A DNA stretch of 5,830 nt from the NCBI GenBank assembly GCA_021767325.1, contig JAASTM010000175.1, positions 1 to 5,830 of the forward strand. The letters are read 5' to 3'. The notes under the pieces are model-generated. The model was not told the origin of the DNA. It saw only the letters and a list, made by a program, of their open reading frames with translations, and ran no database searches. A program made the translations under genes and the position numbers. Shown piece after piece: positions 1 to 5,218 of this stretch. Within the stretch, counting starts at the first letter, position 1; every line of letters starts with the position of its first letter. Source of the stretch: Spirochaetales bacterium. GTDB taxonomy: Bacteria; Spirochaetota; Spirochaetia; DSM-16054; Sediminispirochaetaceae.

Positions 1-209
1 GTGTCCAGCAGCCAGCCCCCGTCAGGGCCGATTTTCCCGGCGTGCCAGACCTCCGCCCCGGCCTTCGCAATTGCCACCGACTGATTGGCACCCTTGCCGC
101 CGGCGAAAAACTGCAGACTGTCGCTGCCGATGGTTTCACCGGGGCGTACGATGTGGTCTACCTTATATACATGGTCGATATTGAGCGAACCGAAATTCAA
201 AATCTTCAT
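1..209 (-). CDS. rbsK: Ribokinase / PfkB-family sugar kinase, N-terminal part (cut by left edge)
   Basis: Only the first 69 codons are inside the window; the gene continues beyond position 1. The protein opens with a short beta strand (MKILNFGSLNIDHVY), then a typical ribokinase 'RPGET' segment near residues 22-26 and the PfkB signature AGGKGANQ at about residues 36-43, followed by VAIAKAGA and GKIGPDG. In this family these segments form the sugar-binding face and lid. Ribokinase phosphorylates D-ribose to ribose 5-phosphate with ATP in the cytoplasm; the ATP-binding C-terminal half is not visible, so another pentose or nucleoside as substrate cannot be excluded. The start at 207-209 fits the family's usual N-terminus, but no Shine-Dalgarno sequence precedes it. 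A strong promoter lies at 260-288. The ribokinase-like family is clear; exact substrate is inferred. Confidence 0.85.
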   Translation of the reverse strand, partial: MKILNFGSLNIDHVYKVDHIVRPGETIGSDSLQFFAGGKGANQSVAIAKAGAEVWHAGKIGPDGGWLLD

Positions 210-235
210 TTGTTTATCATCAACTGAAAATAGTA

Positions 236-264
236 TTGAAGTATCAGCAATAAGCACCTATTAT
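236..264 (+). promoter_or_regulatory. Sigma-70-type promoter for ppiC
   Basis: A -35 box TTGAAG (236-241), a 17-bp spacer and a -10 box TATTAT (259-264) match 9 of 12 consensus positions. Transcription would start near 271 and give an approximately 87-nt leader before the ppiC start. The leader contains a possible 6-bp stem (AGCTGG 293-298 with CCAGCT 314-319) of unknown meaning. The -10 box overlaps the minus-strand kinase promoter. Confidence 0.6.
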
Positions 265-288
265 GGGTCGGGAATTCACGGCTGTCAA
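260..288 (-). promoter_or_regulatory. Sigma-70-type promoter for the ribokinase gene
   Basis: Read on the minus strand there is a perfect -35 box TTGACA (283-288), a 17-bp spacer and a -10 box CATAAT (260-265), which is 11 of 12 consensus positions. Transcription would start near 253, giving a leader of about 44 nt before the kinase start at 209. The -10 box overlaps that of the opposite-strand promoter for ppiC. Confidence 0.75.
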
Positions 289-357
289 GCAGAGCTGGAA
301 AACAGATGGTGGACCAGCTGGGTGCCGGTCGGGGCAAACTCATGGGGAGGAACTGAT

Positions 358-636
358 ATGGAATGGAGAGCGAGTCATATACTGGTAAAAGACCGCGGGC
401 AGGCGCAGCAGATTCTGCAGCGGGTGAAGTCGAGCGGCAACTTCGAGGCATTAGCCCGGGATTTCTCAACCTGTCCGAGCAAGGCCAAGGGCGGAGATTT
501 GGGCTGGTTCGGTCCCGGTAAGATGGTGCCGGCCTTCGAGCACGCGGTAAAAAGGTTAGGGAACGGCGGGATCAGCGATATCGTGTCTACCCAGTTCGGG
601 TACCATATAATAAAGAAGACCGGTCAGCGGGACTGA
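358..636 (+). CDS. ppiC: Small parvulin-type peptidyl-prolyl cis-trans isomerase (PpiC)
   Basis: This 92-residue protein is essentially one parvulin domain, the same length as E. coli PpiC (Par10, about 93 residues). It has no signal peptide, so it should act in the cytoplasm, catalysing cis-trans isomerisation of prolyl bonds. Family landmarks are present in order: the ASHIL opening with His7, the CPSKAKGGDLGWF segment with Cys39, GKMVPAF with Met56 and Phe60, and TQFGYHII with Phe80 and His83. These correspond to the active-site His, Cys, Met, Phe and His known in Par10. The start at 358 is fixed by a strong Shine-Dalgarno sequence GGGGAGG at 344-350 with a 7-nt spacer. The reading frame is open further upstream, but that extension has no family resemblance and covers the kinase gene. 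A hairpin terminator follows the stop. Confidence 0.93.
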   Translation: MEWRASHILVKDRGQAQQILQRVKSSGNFEALARDFSTCPSKAKGGDLGWFGPGKMVPAFEHAVKRLGNGGISDIVSTQFGYHIIKKTGQRD

Positions 637-647
637 GGAAAAGACTG

Positions 648-679
648 CGGGCCCGTTTAAGAGGGCCCCGTCTACTTTT
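648..679. terminator. GC-rich hairpin between convergent genes, probable bidirectional terminator
   Basis: GGGCCC (649-654) pairs with GGGCCC (663-668) around an 8-nt loop; a further C-G pair (648/670) can form across one bulged C. On the plus strand it is followed by TCTACTTTT, a broken T-run ending inside the stop codon of the convergent membrane-protein gene. On the minus strand it is followed by GCAGTCTTTTCC. Both T-runs are imperfect, so termination strength in either direction is uncertain. Confidence 0.6.
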
Positions 680-1412
680 ACACAGTTGCATCTGGCTGAG
701 TATCCGGTTGTGTATCCAGGTTATTGTAACTGATTACCAGGAAAATCGTGGTATACACGCCGAATACGGCTGAAATTGCGATGCTCAGGATTACTCCCAA
801 GATGGGGATGAGACCGAGGATCATTGACACTACGCCGAAGAGCACTCCCAGCGCTATTAAAACCAGAAACAGCACGATCGTGGTTTTAATGTTTCTATAG
901 ACGATCCGGGCACTATGGGCAAGCGCTGTGAACCCGTTGTCTCTCTCACTCATTACTGCAATTATTGAAAACATCAGAAAAAATACTGCCACAATCCCGG
1001 GTAGGATCAGAAGCATAAAACCGATGCTGACGATTATACCTACCAGTACCGCGGAAATCAGCAAAGGTACGATATTATGCAAAGTTTTTGTCCAGCCCCC
1101 TGCGAGAGTGGCTTTTTCGGTACGCAAGGCGTCTTCGATCATGGCGATGGTCATCCCGTGGGCCAAGAGGCCGATAATGCCGGAGAGGATCATCATGACG
1201 AATACTGCCAACAGTGAGGCTCCGGCCATGCCGACCGCTTCTTTTTGCGACACATGCCCCATCGAAGAGAAATCGCCGAATGGAACCATGCTACCGACCG
1301 CAATAAGCGAAACCAGTGCCATGAGAACGAAAGCTCCCAGGAAGGGAACAAACAACATCCAGTTCTTCTTCATTAGATCAAAACTATCTCTTAATACAGC
1401 GGTTATATTCAT
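678..1412 (-). CDS. Six-helix inner-membrane protein of unknown function
   Basis: The 244-residue protein is strongly hydrophobic. Likely membrane segments are at about residues 18-42, 62-90, 112-133, 134-156, 177-200 and 203-230. A charged stretch (MIEDALRTEK) follows the second segment and another, MSERDNGFTALAHSARIVYRN, follows the fourth. That second motif, in which a conserved 'A..S.R.V..N' helix follows a membrane pair, resembles the membrane domains of glycerophosphodiester phosphodiesterase-type and DUF4013/DUF975-like proteins, but this is a resemblance from memory and not a firm assignment. The C-terminal tail is short and polar with a DTQP-DTQP repeat. The start at 1412 is supported by AGGAG (1420-1424) with a 7-nt spacer. 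It lies 137 bp downstream of uraA on the same strand; co-transcription is possible. No convincing promoter of its own was found. Confidence 0.8.
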   Translation of the reverse strand: MNITAVLRDSFDLMKKNWMLFVPFLGAFVLMALVSLIAVGSMVPFGDFSSMGHVSQKEAVGMAGASLLAVFVMMILSGIIGLLAHGMTIAMIEDALRTEKATLAGGWTKTLHNIVPLLISAVLVGIIVSIGFMLLILPGIVAVFFLMFSIIAVMSERDNGFTALAHSARIVYRNIKTTIVLFLVLIALGVLFGVVSMILGLIPILGVILSIAISAVFGVYTTIFLVISYNNLDTQPDTQPDATV

Positions 1413-1549
1413 ATACCTTCTCCTGCTATAAGAGTAATTTATGAGCTATAGAAATGCAAATTAATATTGATATCCTGTAGAATTCCCCGACTGCAGGCGC
1501 GTCCCGAGCCGGGGCTCTTATCAGGTCCGGCAGGTGATTAGGCACCTTC

Positions 1550-2917
1550 CTATTCAGCGACTACTTCGCTTTCACGAACCGGCGAGGCCGGGTTACCGGC
1601 GGAACTCGCCACATGTGTATCGGCGGTTCTATCTGCTTCCTGATTCAGCGTCTGCGGAAGGATGAGGTTCAGCAGGATTCCGACTAGAGTCGCCAGAGCT
1701 ACACCGGAGATGTCAAAGTTGAGGGTGTCGGTGATGGGGAAGAAGATTTTTCCTCCGCCCAGCCCGATTACCAGGATGACCGAGCTGATGGTAAGATTGC
1801 GTTTACAGCTGTAATCAACCCCGCTCTCTACTACCGTACGGATACCGGCGCTGGCAATTATGCCGAACAGCATCATGGTAATTCCGCCTATGACAGGGGC
1901 GGGAATGGTCTGGATAAGGGCACCGAACTTCTGTATAAACGACATCAGAATAGCGACAACTGCGGCTCCCCCGATTACCCATACCGAATACACCTTTGAG
2001 ATTGCCATTACGCCGATATTCTCACCGTAGGTGGTGTTGGGCGGACCACCGAACAGGGATGCCATGGCCGTTGCCGCTCCATCCCCCATCAGGGTTCGAT
2101 GCAGGCCGGGGTCTTTGTAGAAATCACGGCCGACTACTTTACTGGCCACCAGCGTATCGCCGATATGCTCGGCGATTGTGGCCAGGGATACCAGCAGGAA
2201 GGTGATAATGGGTACAATTCCGAACTTAGGAAAGGTGAACTTCGGCAGGCCCAGCCATTTTGACGAAGATACGTCGGTAAAAGCGATCAGTTCCAAACCC
2301 GGGATGAAGCTCTGGTAAATGAGGGTGAAGATATAACCGCCTATGATCCCGATGAGCACTGGAATAACATTGAAAAAACCCTTGAGTACTATTGAAGAAA
2401 CAACCGCAATGCCGAGGGTGACTGCTGCAATCAGTACGTAGTGCAGATTATATGCGCCGGAGGCTGTACCGCCTTCATACATTGCCATGTTCATTGCTAC
2501 CGGTGCCAGTTTCAATCCTATTACCATGATAACCGCCCCGATTACTACGGGAGGCAGCAAACGGTCGATCCATTCCAGTCCAAACCAGCGTACCAAGCCT
2601 CCTACCAGAATGTAGAAGAGTCCGACCACGAAGCCGGCTCCCAGGGCGTAGGCAACCCCGTAAGCCGCCGATACCGCAATGATCGGCGGAATGAATGCAA
2701 ACGAGGAACCCAGGTACACCGGCACGCGGGCGCCGGTGATAATGATGTACAGTAGTGTACCGGTTCCCGATGCGAACAGCGCCATCGAGGGCGAGAGCCC
2801 GGTAAGCAATGGAACCAGCACGGTGGCGCTGAACATAGCGAACACATGCTGGAAACTCAGGGGAACCCAGCGCTTCAGTGCGGGACGTTCATCAATCCCG
2901 ATTGCTTGATGCGACAT
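1550..2917 (-). CDS. uraA: Uracil permease (UraA/PyrP, nucleobase-ascorbate transporter family)
   Basis: This 455-residue inner-membrane protein is full length for UraA, which imports uracil with protons and has 14 membrane segments in two inverted repeats. Similarity to E. coli UraA is visible from the start: AIGIDERPALKRW, SFQHVFAMFSATVLVPLLTG and YLGSSFAFI (about residues 69-76). The two acidic substrate residues of UraA match Glu250 in AEHIGD and Glu299 in NTTYGENIGVMAI. UraA has His where this protein has Asp254. The KDPGLHRTLMGDG segment (268-280) is also typical. The start at 2917 is chosen because GGAGG (2924-2928) sits 6 nt upstream and the protein then aligns with the family N-terminus; a frame extension to 2986 adds 23 unrelated residues. 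The C-terminal 25 residues are polar and probably cytoplasmic. An attenuator-like leader precedes the gene. Other nucleobases as substrate are less likely. Confidence 0.93.
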   Translation of the reverse strand: MSHQAIGIDERPALKRWVPLSFQHVFAMFSATVLVPLLTGLSPSMALFASGTGTLLYIIITGARVPVYLGSSFAFIPPIIAVSAAYGVAYALGAGFVVGLFYILVGGLVRWFGLEWIDRLLPPVVIGAVIMVIGLKLAPVAMNMAMYEGGTASGAYNLHYVLIAAVTLGIAVVSSIVLKGFFNVIPVLIGIIGGYIFTLIYQSFIPGLELIAFTDVSSSKWLGLPKFTFPKFGIVPIITFLLVSLATIAEHIGDTLVASKVVGRDFYKDPGLHRTLMGDGAATAMASLFGGPPNTTYGENIGVMAISKVYSVWVIGGAAVVAILMSFIQKFGALIQTIPAPVIGGITMMLFGIIASAGIRTVVESGVDYSCKRNLTISSVILVIGLGGGKIFFPITDTLNFDISGVALATLVGILLNLILPQTLNQEADRTADTHVASSAGNPASPVRESEVVAE

Positions 2918-2979
2918 ATAAAACCTCCGTTTATGCCTGTAGGAAATGTGGTGGGGCTGACAAGCTCTCCGAAGCCCAG

Positions 2980-2991
2980 CCGACATGTCGG
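2980..2991. repeat. 12-bp perfect palindrome just after the uraA leader terminator
   Basis: CCGACATGTCGG is a perfect palindrome lying 3 bp after the terminator T-run on the minus strand and 51 bp upstream of the uraA ribosome binding site. It could be a protein-binding site or form a small RNA hairpin that acts only in read-through transcripts. Function is unknown, and a palindrome of this length can arise by chance. Confidence 0.4.
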
Positions 2992-2994
2992 GGC

Positions 2995-3039
2995 AAAAAA
3001 AAACTTCCGTATAGGGAAAACGATCCCTATACGGAAGTT
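2995..3039 (-). terminator. Strong intrinsic terminator between the GGDEF gene and uraA
   Basis: On the minus strand a perfect 16-bp stem (3024-3039 with 3002-3017; core CTTCCGTATAGGG) with a 6-nt loop is followed at once by nine T residues, the last two A-T pairs of the stem overlapping the run (2995-3003). This is a textbook intrinsic terminator for leftward transcription. It lies 110 bp after the diguanylate cyclase stop and 77 nt before the uraA start. It can therefore end cyclase transcripts, attenuate uraA transcripts, or both. A promoter between cyclase and terminator (3128-3156) and no clear promoter after it favour an attenuator role. Confidence 0.92.
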
Positions 3040-3127
3040 CACTCCGTATTTCTAATGCTCCGCAACGTAATGTCGCCTTTCGGCCTAAATAAACTCATTA
3101 CCCGGTTTCCTACAAAATATTTCTGGT

Positions 3128-3156
3128 ATTATTCATATTTGTATGTACCTAGTCAA
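3128..3156 (-). promoter_or_regulatory. Sigma-70-type promoter for uraA, overlapping the end of the GGDEF gene
   Basis: On the minus strand the -35 box TTGACT (3151-3156) is followed by a 17-bp spacer and the -10 box AATAAT (3128-3133), 10 of 12 consensus positions. The -35 box lies in the last codons and stop of the diguanylate cyclase gene. Transcription would begin near 3121, upstream of the attenuator-like terminator at 2995-3039. Confidence 0.65.
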
Positions 3157-4216
3157 GAGCCAAACTGTCGGTATGTGCACTTATATCTTCAATATTCTGT
3201 TCGGAATATAACTGAGCGCGTTTTGAGTTCTTCTCCTTGTACATCTGCTGGTCTACGAATCTGATCGCGCTCTCGGCGTTGCGGCTGCTGGCGGTATGGA
3301 GACCGTAGCTCAGACCGATGTGGATTTCAGACTCACGGTTATACTGGCCTATTTTGGTTTCGATGCGCTGCTTGAGCACTTCGGCATCTTCAGCATCGGA
3401 GTTCGGCAGTAGTATGAGAAACTCATCGCCCCCGAAACGGCACACCATGTCGGATGAGCGGGTTATCTCTTTGAGAATACTGCTGATCGTGAGCAGTACC
3501 CGGTCCCCGGTCTCATGGCCGAGACTGTCGTTGATCTGTTTGAACTTGTCTACATCCAGCATAATCAACGAAAAGACTGAAGCGCTGCGTTGTGCCCGAG
3601 CTATCTCTTTTTCGAAGAAGCGGTAAAAGGTTCTGCGATTGTAGAGACCGGTCAGTGAATCAATACTGGCTACATGCTTCAAAGCTTTTAGATAATAGTT
3701 CTTTTCGATGGCAATGGCCGCGTAATCGGCAATTGTCTGCAGAAGGGTCAGCTCGTAGGGTGTAAAGCTGCTGCCGTCGATTTTATTGATGAGTTCAATA
3801 ACGCCGAATACCTTGCTGCGGCTTTTCAACGGTACGCCGATTATCGACTTGGTGGTGAAATTGGTTTTCTGATCCATCTCGGGATCGAAACGTGAATCCC
3901 GGCTGACATCTTCTACAATCAGGGATTGCCCGTTTTCAGCTATCCAGCCGGCAATGCCCTTGCCCCTCGGCAGAGTGGTACCTTTGAGACTCTCGACCCC
4001 GCTGCCGACTACAATTGTAAAGCGCAGCTCCCCGGTCTTGTTATTGCGCAGCAGCAGCGACCAGTAGGTGGGGGCAAACACCTTGCCGATCTGATCCATG
4101 ACCGCCTGCATCGTCTGGTGTACTGACTGAGCGGAAGTAATGGCTTTGCCGATTTCAGTAAAAAATGAGAGCTTAACCAGGTCGTCGATACCGTTTGATT
4201 CTTTAGCCGTTTTCAT
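3149..4216 (-). CDS. GAF-GGDEF diguanylate cyclase
   Basis: The 355-residue cytoplasmic protein has no membrane segment. Residues about 18-172 form a GAF sensor domain (GKGIAGWIAENG near 85-96, SIIGVPLKSRSKVFGVIELIN near 124-144). A linker helix leads to a GGDEF domain at about 183-340. It contains DSLTGLYNRR (186-195), the metal and substrate region DVDKFKQINDSLGHETGD (221-238), an intact GGDEF active-site motif (262-266, within RFGGDEF) and an inhibitory-site RxxD (RSSD, 253-256) five residues before it. It should therefore make cyclic di-GMP from two GTP and be subject to product inhibition, with the GAF domain setting activity in response to an unknown ligand. The start at 4214-4216 has no Shine-Dalgarno sequence; a TATACA box ten bases upstream suggests a very short leader. 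The 3' end carries the uraA promoter. No gene context names its target pathway. Confidence 0.93.
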   Translation of the reverse strand: MKTAKESNGIDDLVKLSFFTEIGKAITSAQSVHQTMQAVMDQIGKVFAPTYWSLLLRNNKTGELRFTIVVGSGVESLKGTTLPRGKGIAGWIAENGQSLIVEDVSRDSRFDPEMDQKTNFTTKSIIGVPLKSRSKVFGVIELINKIDGSSFTPYELTLLQTIADYAAIAIEKNYYLKALKHVASIDSLTGLYNRRTFYRFFEKEIARAQRSASVFSLIMLDVDKFKQINDSLGHETGDRVLLTISSILKEITRSSDMVCRFGGDEFLILLPNSDAEDAEVLKQRIETKIGQYNRESEIHIGLSYGLHTASSRNAESAIRFVDQQMYKEKNSKRAQLYSEQNIEDISAHTDSLALD

Positions 4217-4226
4217 TACAGAGAAA

Positions 4227-4253
4227 TGTATACCAATCCTGCCGTTTTTCCAA
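4227..4253 (-). promoter_or_regulatory. Possible promoter for the diguanylate cyclase gene, giving a nearly leaderless mRNA
   Basis: On the minus strand TTGGAA (4248-4253) and TATACA (4227-4232) are separated by 15 bp, each matching four of six consensus bases. The -10 box ends only 10 nt before the ATG, so the transcript would have a leader of a few nucleotides, which would agree with the missing Shine-Dalgarno sequence. The short spacer makes this a weak prediction. Confidence 0.3.
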
Positions 4254-4324
4254 ACTATTCTTAAAAAACTCCAGATTGATTGTTCTTTTAATGTGAGAAA
4301 TTTAACAAAGCTGCAGTATCCACA

Positions 4325-4353
4325 TTGACAAGTACAGTGTAACTCCTTACTCT
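4325..4353 (+). promoter_or_regulatory. Possible promoter for the Bor-like lipoprotein gene
   Basis: A perfect -35 box TTGACA (4325-4330) is followed after 17 bp by TACTCT (4348-4353), a poor -10 box with three of six matches. Transcription would start near 4360, leaving about 27 nt of leader including the ribosome binding site. A better-looking CATAAT (4359-4364) has no -35 box at a suitable distance. Confidence 0.4.
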
Positions 4354-4386
4354 CAAGGCATAATTTAATTCCTAGGGGGATTTAAA

Positions 4387-4776
4387 ATGAAAAAAGCTGT
4401 ACTAATTATTGGCGCAGTACTGCTGGTGCTGTTCGCAGCTTCCTGTACTACCTTCCAGCTGTCCGGCATCCAGATGAATGAAGAGATGCCCTCTTATCAG
4501 GCCGTTGGTGAGTTCGAAACCAGCGTAATGGTAAATGAGTTTCTCGGTAGTTCTGGTGGTGCAAACATCGTGAATGCAACTGCCACCAACATGGACAATC
4601 CGATCTACGACGCCGTTCGACGCGAAATCAACAAATACTCCGGCGATGCTGCGGTAAACGTTACCGTTAAGTACGAAGCCAGTTTTGTTGACCTCTTGCT
4701 CAACGGGATTACATTTGGTCTGTATGCACCTGCACACGCAAAGATCGAAGGAACCGTAGTAAAATACCAAGACTAA
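4387..4776 (+). CDS. Bor-like small lipoprotein
   Basis: The 129-residue protein begins with a clear lipoprotein signal peptide: two lysines, a hydrophobic core and lipobox FAASC with the lipidated cysteine at residue 20. The mature part is about 110 residues. Its C-terminal third, VKYEASFVDLLLNGITFGLYAPAHAKIEGTV split around residues 94-124, resembles the 'TFVNGLLGFITLGIYTP.EA' region of phage-lambda Bor and related TRL-type small lipoproteins, placing a short hydrophobic hairpin near residues 102-115. Function is unknown; lambda Bor is a serum-resistance surface lipoprotein, but that role should not be transferred on this similarity alone. The start at 4387 is fixed by AGGGGGA (4374-4380) with a 6-nt spacer. 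It is divergent from the diguanylate cyclase and precedes another lipoprotein by 46 bp. The lipoprotein call is firm; the Bor relation is moderate. Confidence 0.82.
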   Translation: MKKAVLIIGAVLLVLFAASCTTFQLSGIQMNEEMPSYQAVGEFETSVMVNEFLGSSGGANIVNATATNMDNPIYDAVRREINKYSGDAAVNVTVKYEASFVDLLLNGITFGLYAPAHAKIEGTVVKYQD

Positions 4777-4785
4777 TGCGTACAC

Positions 4786-4810
4786 ACCGCGGGGCACATA
4801 GCCCTGCGGT
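4786..4810 (+). terminator. Hairpin between the two lipoprotein genes, weak terminator or processing element
   Basis: ACCGCGGGGC (4786-4795) pairs with GCCCTGCGGT (4801-4810) over ten pairs, one of them G-U, around the loop ACATA. The following TATCTAACTCTT is only moderately T-rich, so this may be a leaky terminator, or a 3'-end stabiliser that lowers expression of the second gene. It lies 12 bp before the start codon of the next gene. Confidence 0.5.
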
Positions 4811-4822
4811 TATCTAACTCTT

Positions 4823-5215
4823 ATGTCAAAGAAACTCCTTTTCATAACAATTATCACTCTAATCCTATGTGCAGCTTGTAGTTCTCCGGGTAAATCAGCT
4901 GCTGAAAAAACGGTAAGCAGATTCGTAGAAGGGCTCTATGCCCAGGATACGGAGGCAATCCGTGAAGCAGCCCCTTTTTTCACCCAGATCGATGAAAATC
5001 AAAAACAGCAACTGTACCGGAACATTCGAGCCTACGATTCCTGGAATATCGAAGCGGTGCAGGTGAAGGGGCGCAGCGCAATCGTTATTGTCGAATTCTC
5101 GAGTCCGGAGAAAAATCTGCAGATGCAGTTTCCCCTGAAAGCCCAGAACGATTCATGGCAAATTCAGGAGAAAATTTCATTTTCGACTACCATCGATGTA
5201 ATTCCTGCCGAGTGA
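4823..5215 (+). CDS. Small lipoprotein with an NTF2/DUF4878-like domain
   Basis: The 130-residue protein starts with a lipoprotein signal peptide (MSKKLLFITIITLILCAAC) with the probable lipidated cysteine at residue 19; the Cys at -3 is unusual but tolerated. The mature part begins with a helix, AEKTVSRFVEGLYAQDTEAI (27-46), then alternating strand-like segments (SWNIEAVQVKG, AIVIVEFSS, LQMQFPLKAQNDSWQI). Helix-then-sheet with 'FV.GLYAQD..AI' and a late '.D.W.I' is typical of NTF2-like folds such as DUF4878 lipoproteins, whose function is largely unknown. The assignment is by pattern only. There is no Shine-Dalgarno sequence before the start at 4823, though the signal peptide makes that start the only sensible one. 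It may be expressed by read-through from the Bor-like gene. Its stop is 3 bp from the stop of the convergent mannosidase-like gene. Confidence 0.75.
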   Translation: MSKKLLFITIITLILCAACSSPGKSAAEKTVSRFVEGLYAQDTEAIREAAPFFTQIDENQKQQLYRNIRAYDSWNIEAVQVKGRSAIVIVEFSSPEKNLQMQFPLKAQNDSWQIQEKISFSTTIDVIPAE

Positions 5216-5218
5216 CCA

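Larger units (their letters stand above)
2918..3121 (-). promoter_or_regulatory. uraA 5' leader with attenuator architecture
   Basis: From the predicted transcription start near 3121, about 204 nt precede the uraA start codon. In order the RNA holds: a stem GTAATG/CATTAC (3096-3101 with 3067-3072) topped by a GCC-GAAA-GGC tetraloop hairpin (3075-3084), possibly extended by CCG/CGG (3103-3105 with 3060-3062); a 7-bp hairpin ATACGGA/TCCGTAT (3043-3049 with 3029-3035); the 16-bp terminator (3002-3039) whose 5' arm contains that TCCGTAT; a palindrome (2980-2991); and the ribosome binding site. The 7-bp hairpin and the terminator are mutually exclusive. I infer regulated transcription termination, presumably responding to pyrimidine supply. 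I could not recognise a PyrR-binding loop or a known riboswitch class. Confidence 0.55.

Noticed and set aside
85..357. Upstream extension of the ppiC reading frame
   Set aside because: It covers the kinase start and both promoters, has no family similarity, and the strong ribosome binding site at 344-350 fixes the start at 358.
928..1431. Plus-strand open frame of 167 codons opposite the membrane-protein gene
   Set aside because: It is a shadow of the real minus-strand gene, which has membrane segments and a ribosome binding site; the plus-strand product looks like no protein family.
1413..1549. Small hairpins (AGGTG/CACCT at 1532-1547 and GAGCC/GGCTC at 1506-1517) and promoter-like boxes between uraA and the membrane gene
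   Set aside because: The stems are 4-5 bp without a T-run, and the best promoter match has only about half of the consensus positions, so neither a terminator nor a promoter can be called.
2918..2986. 23-residue N-terminal extension of uraA
   Set aside because: The added residues are unlike the family, and GGAGG at 2924-2928 points to the start at 2917.
3060..3120. PyrR-binding loop or known riboswitch in the uraA leader
   Set aside because: I compared by eye with the PyrR loop and several riboswitch consensus patterns and saw no match, so no named class is assigned.
4387..4776. Prophage remnant based on the Bor-like gene
   Set aside because: No other phage gene, integrase, attachment repeat or compositional break is visible; Bor-like lipoproteins also occur on chromosomes.
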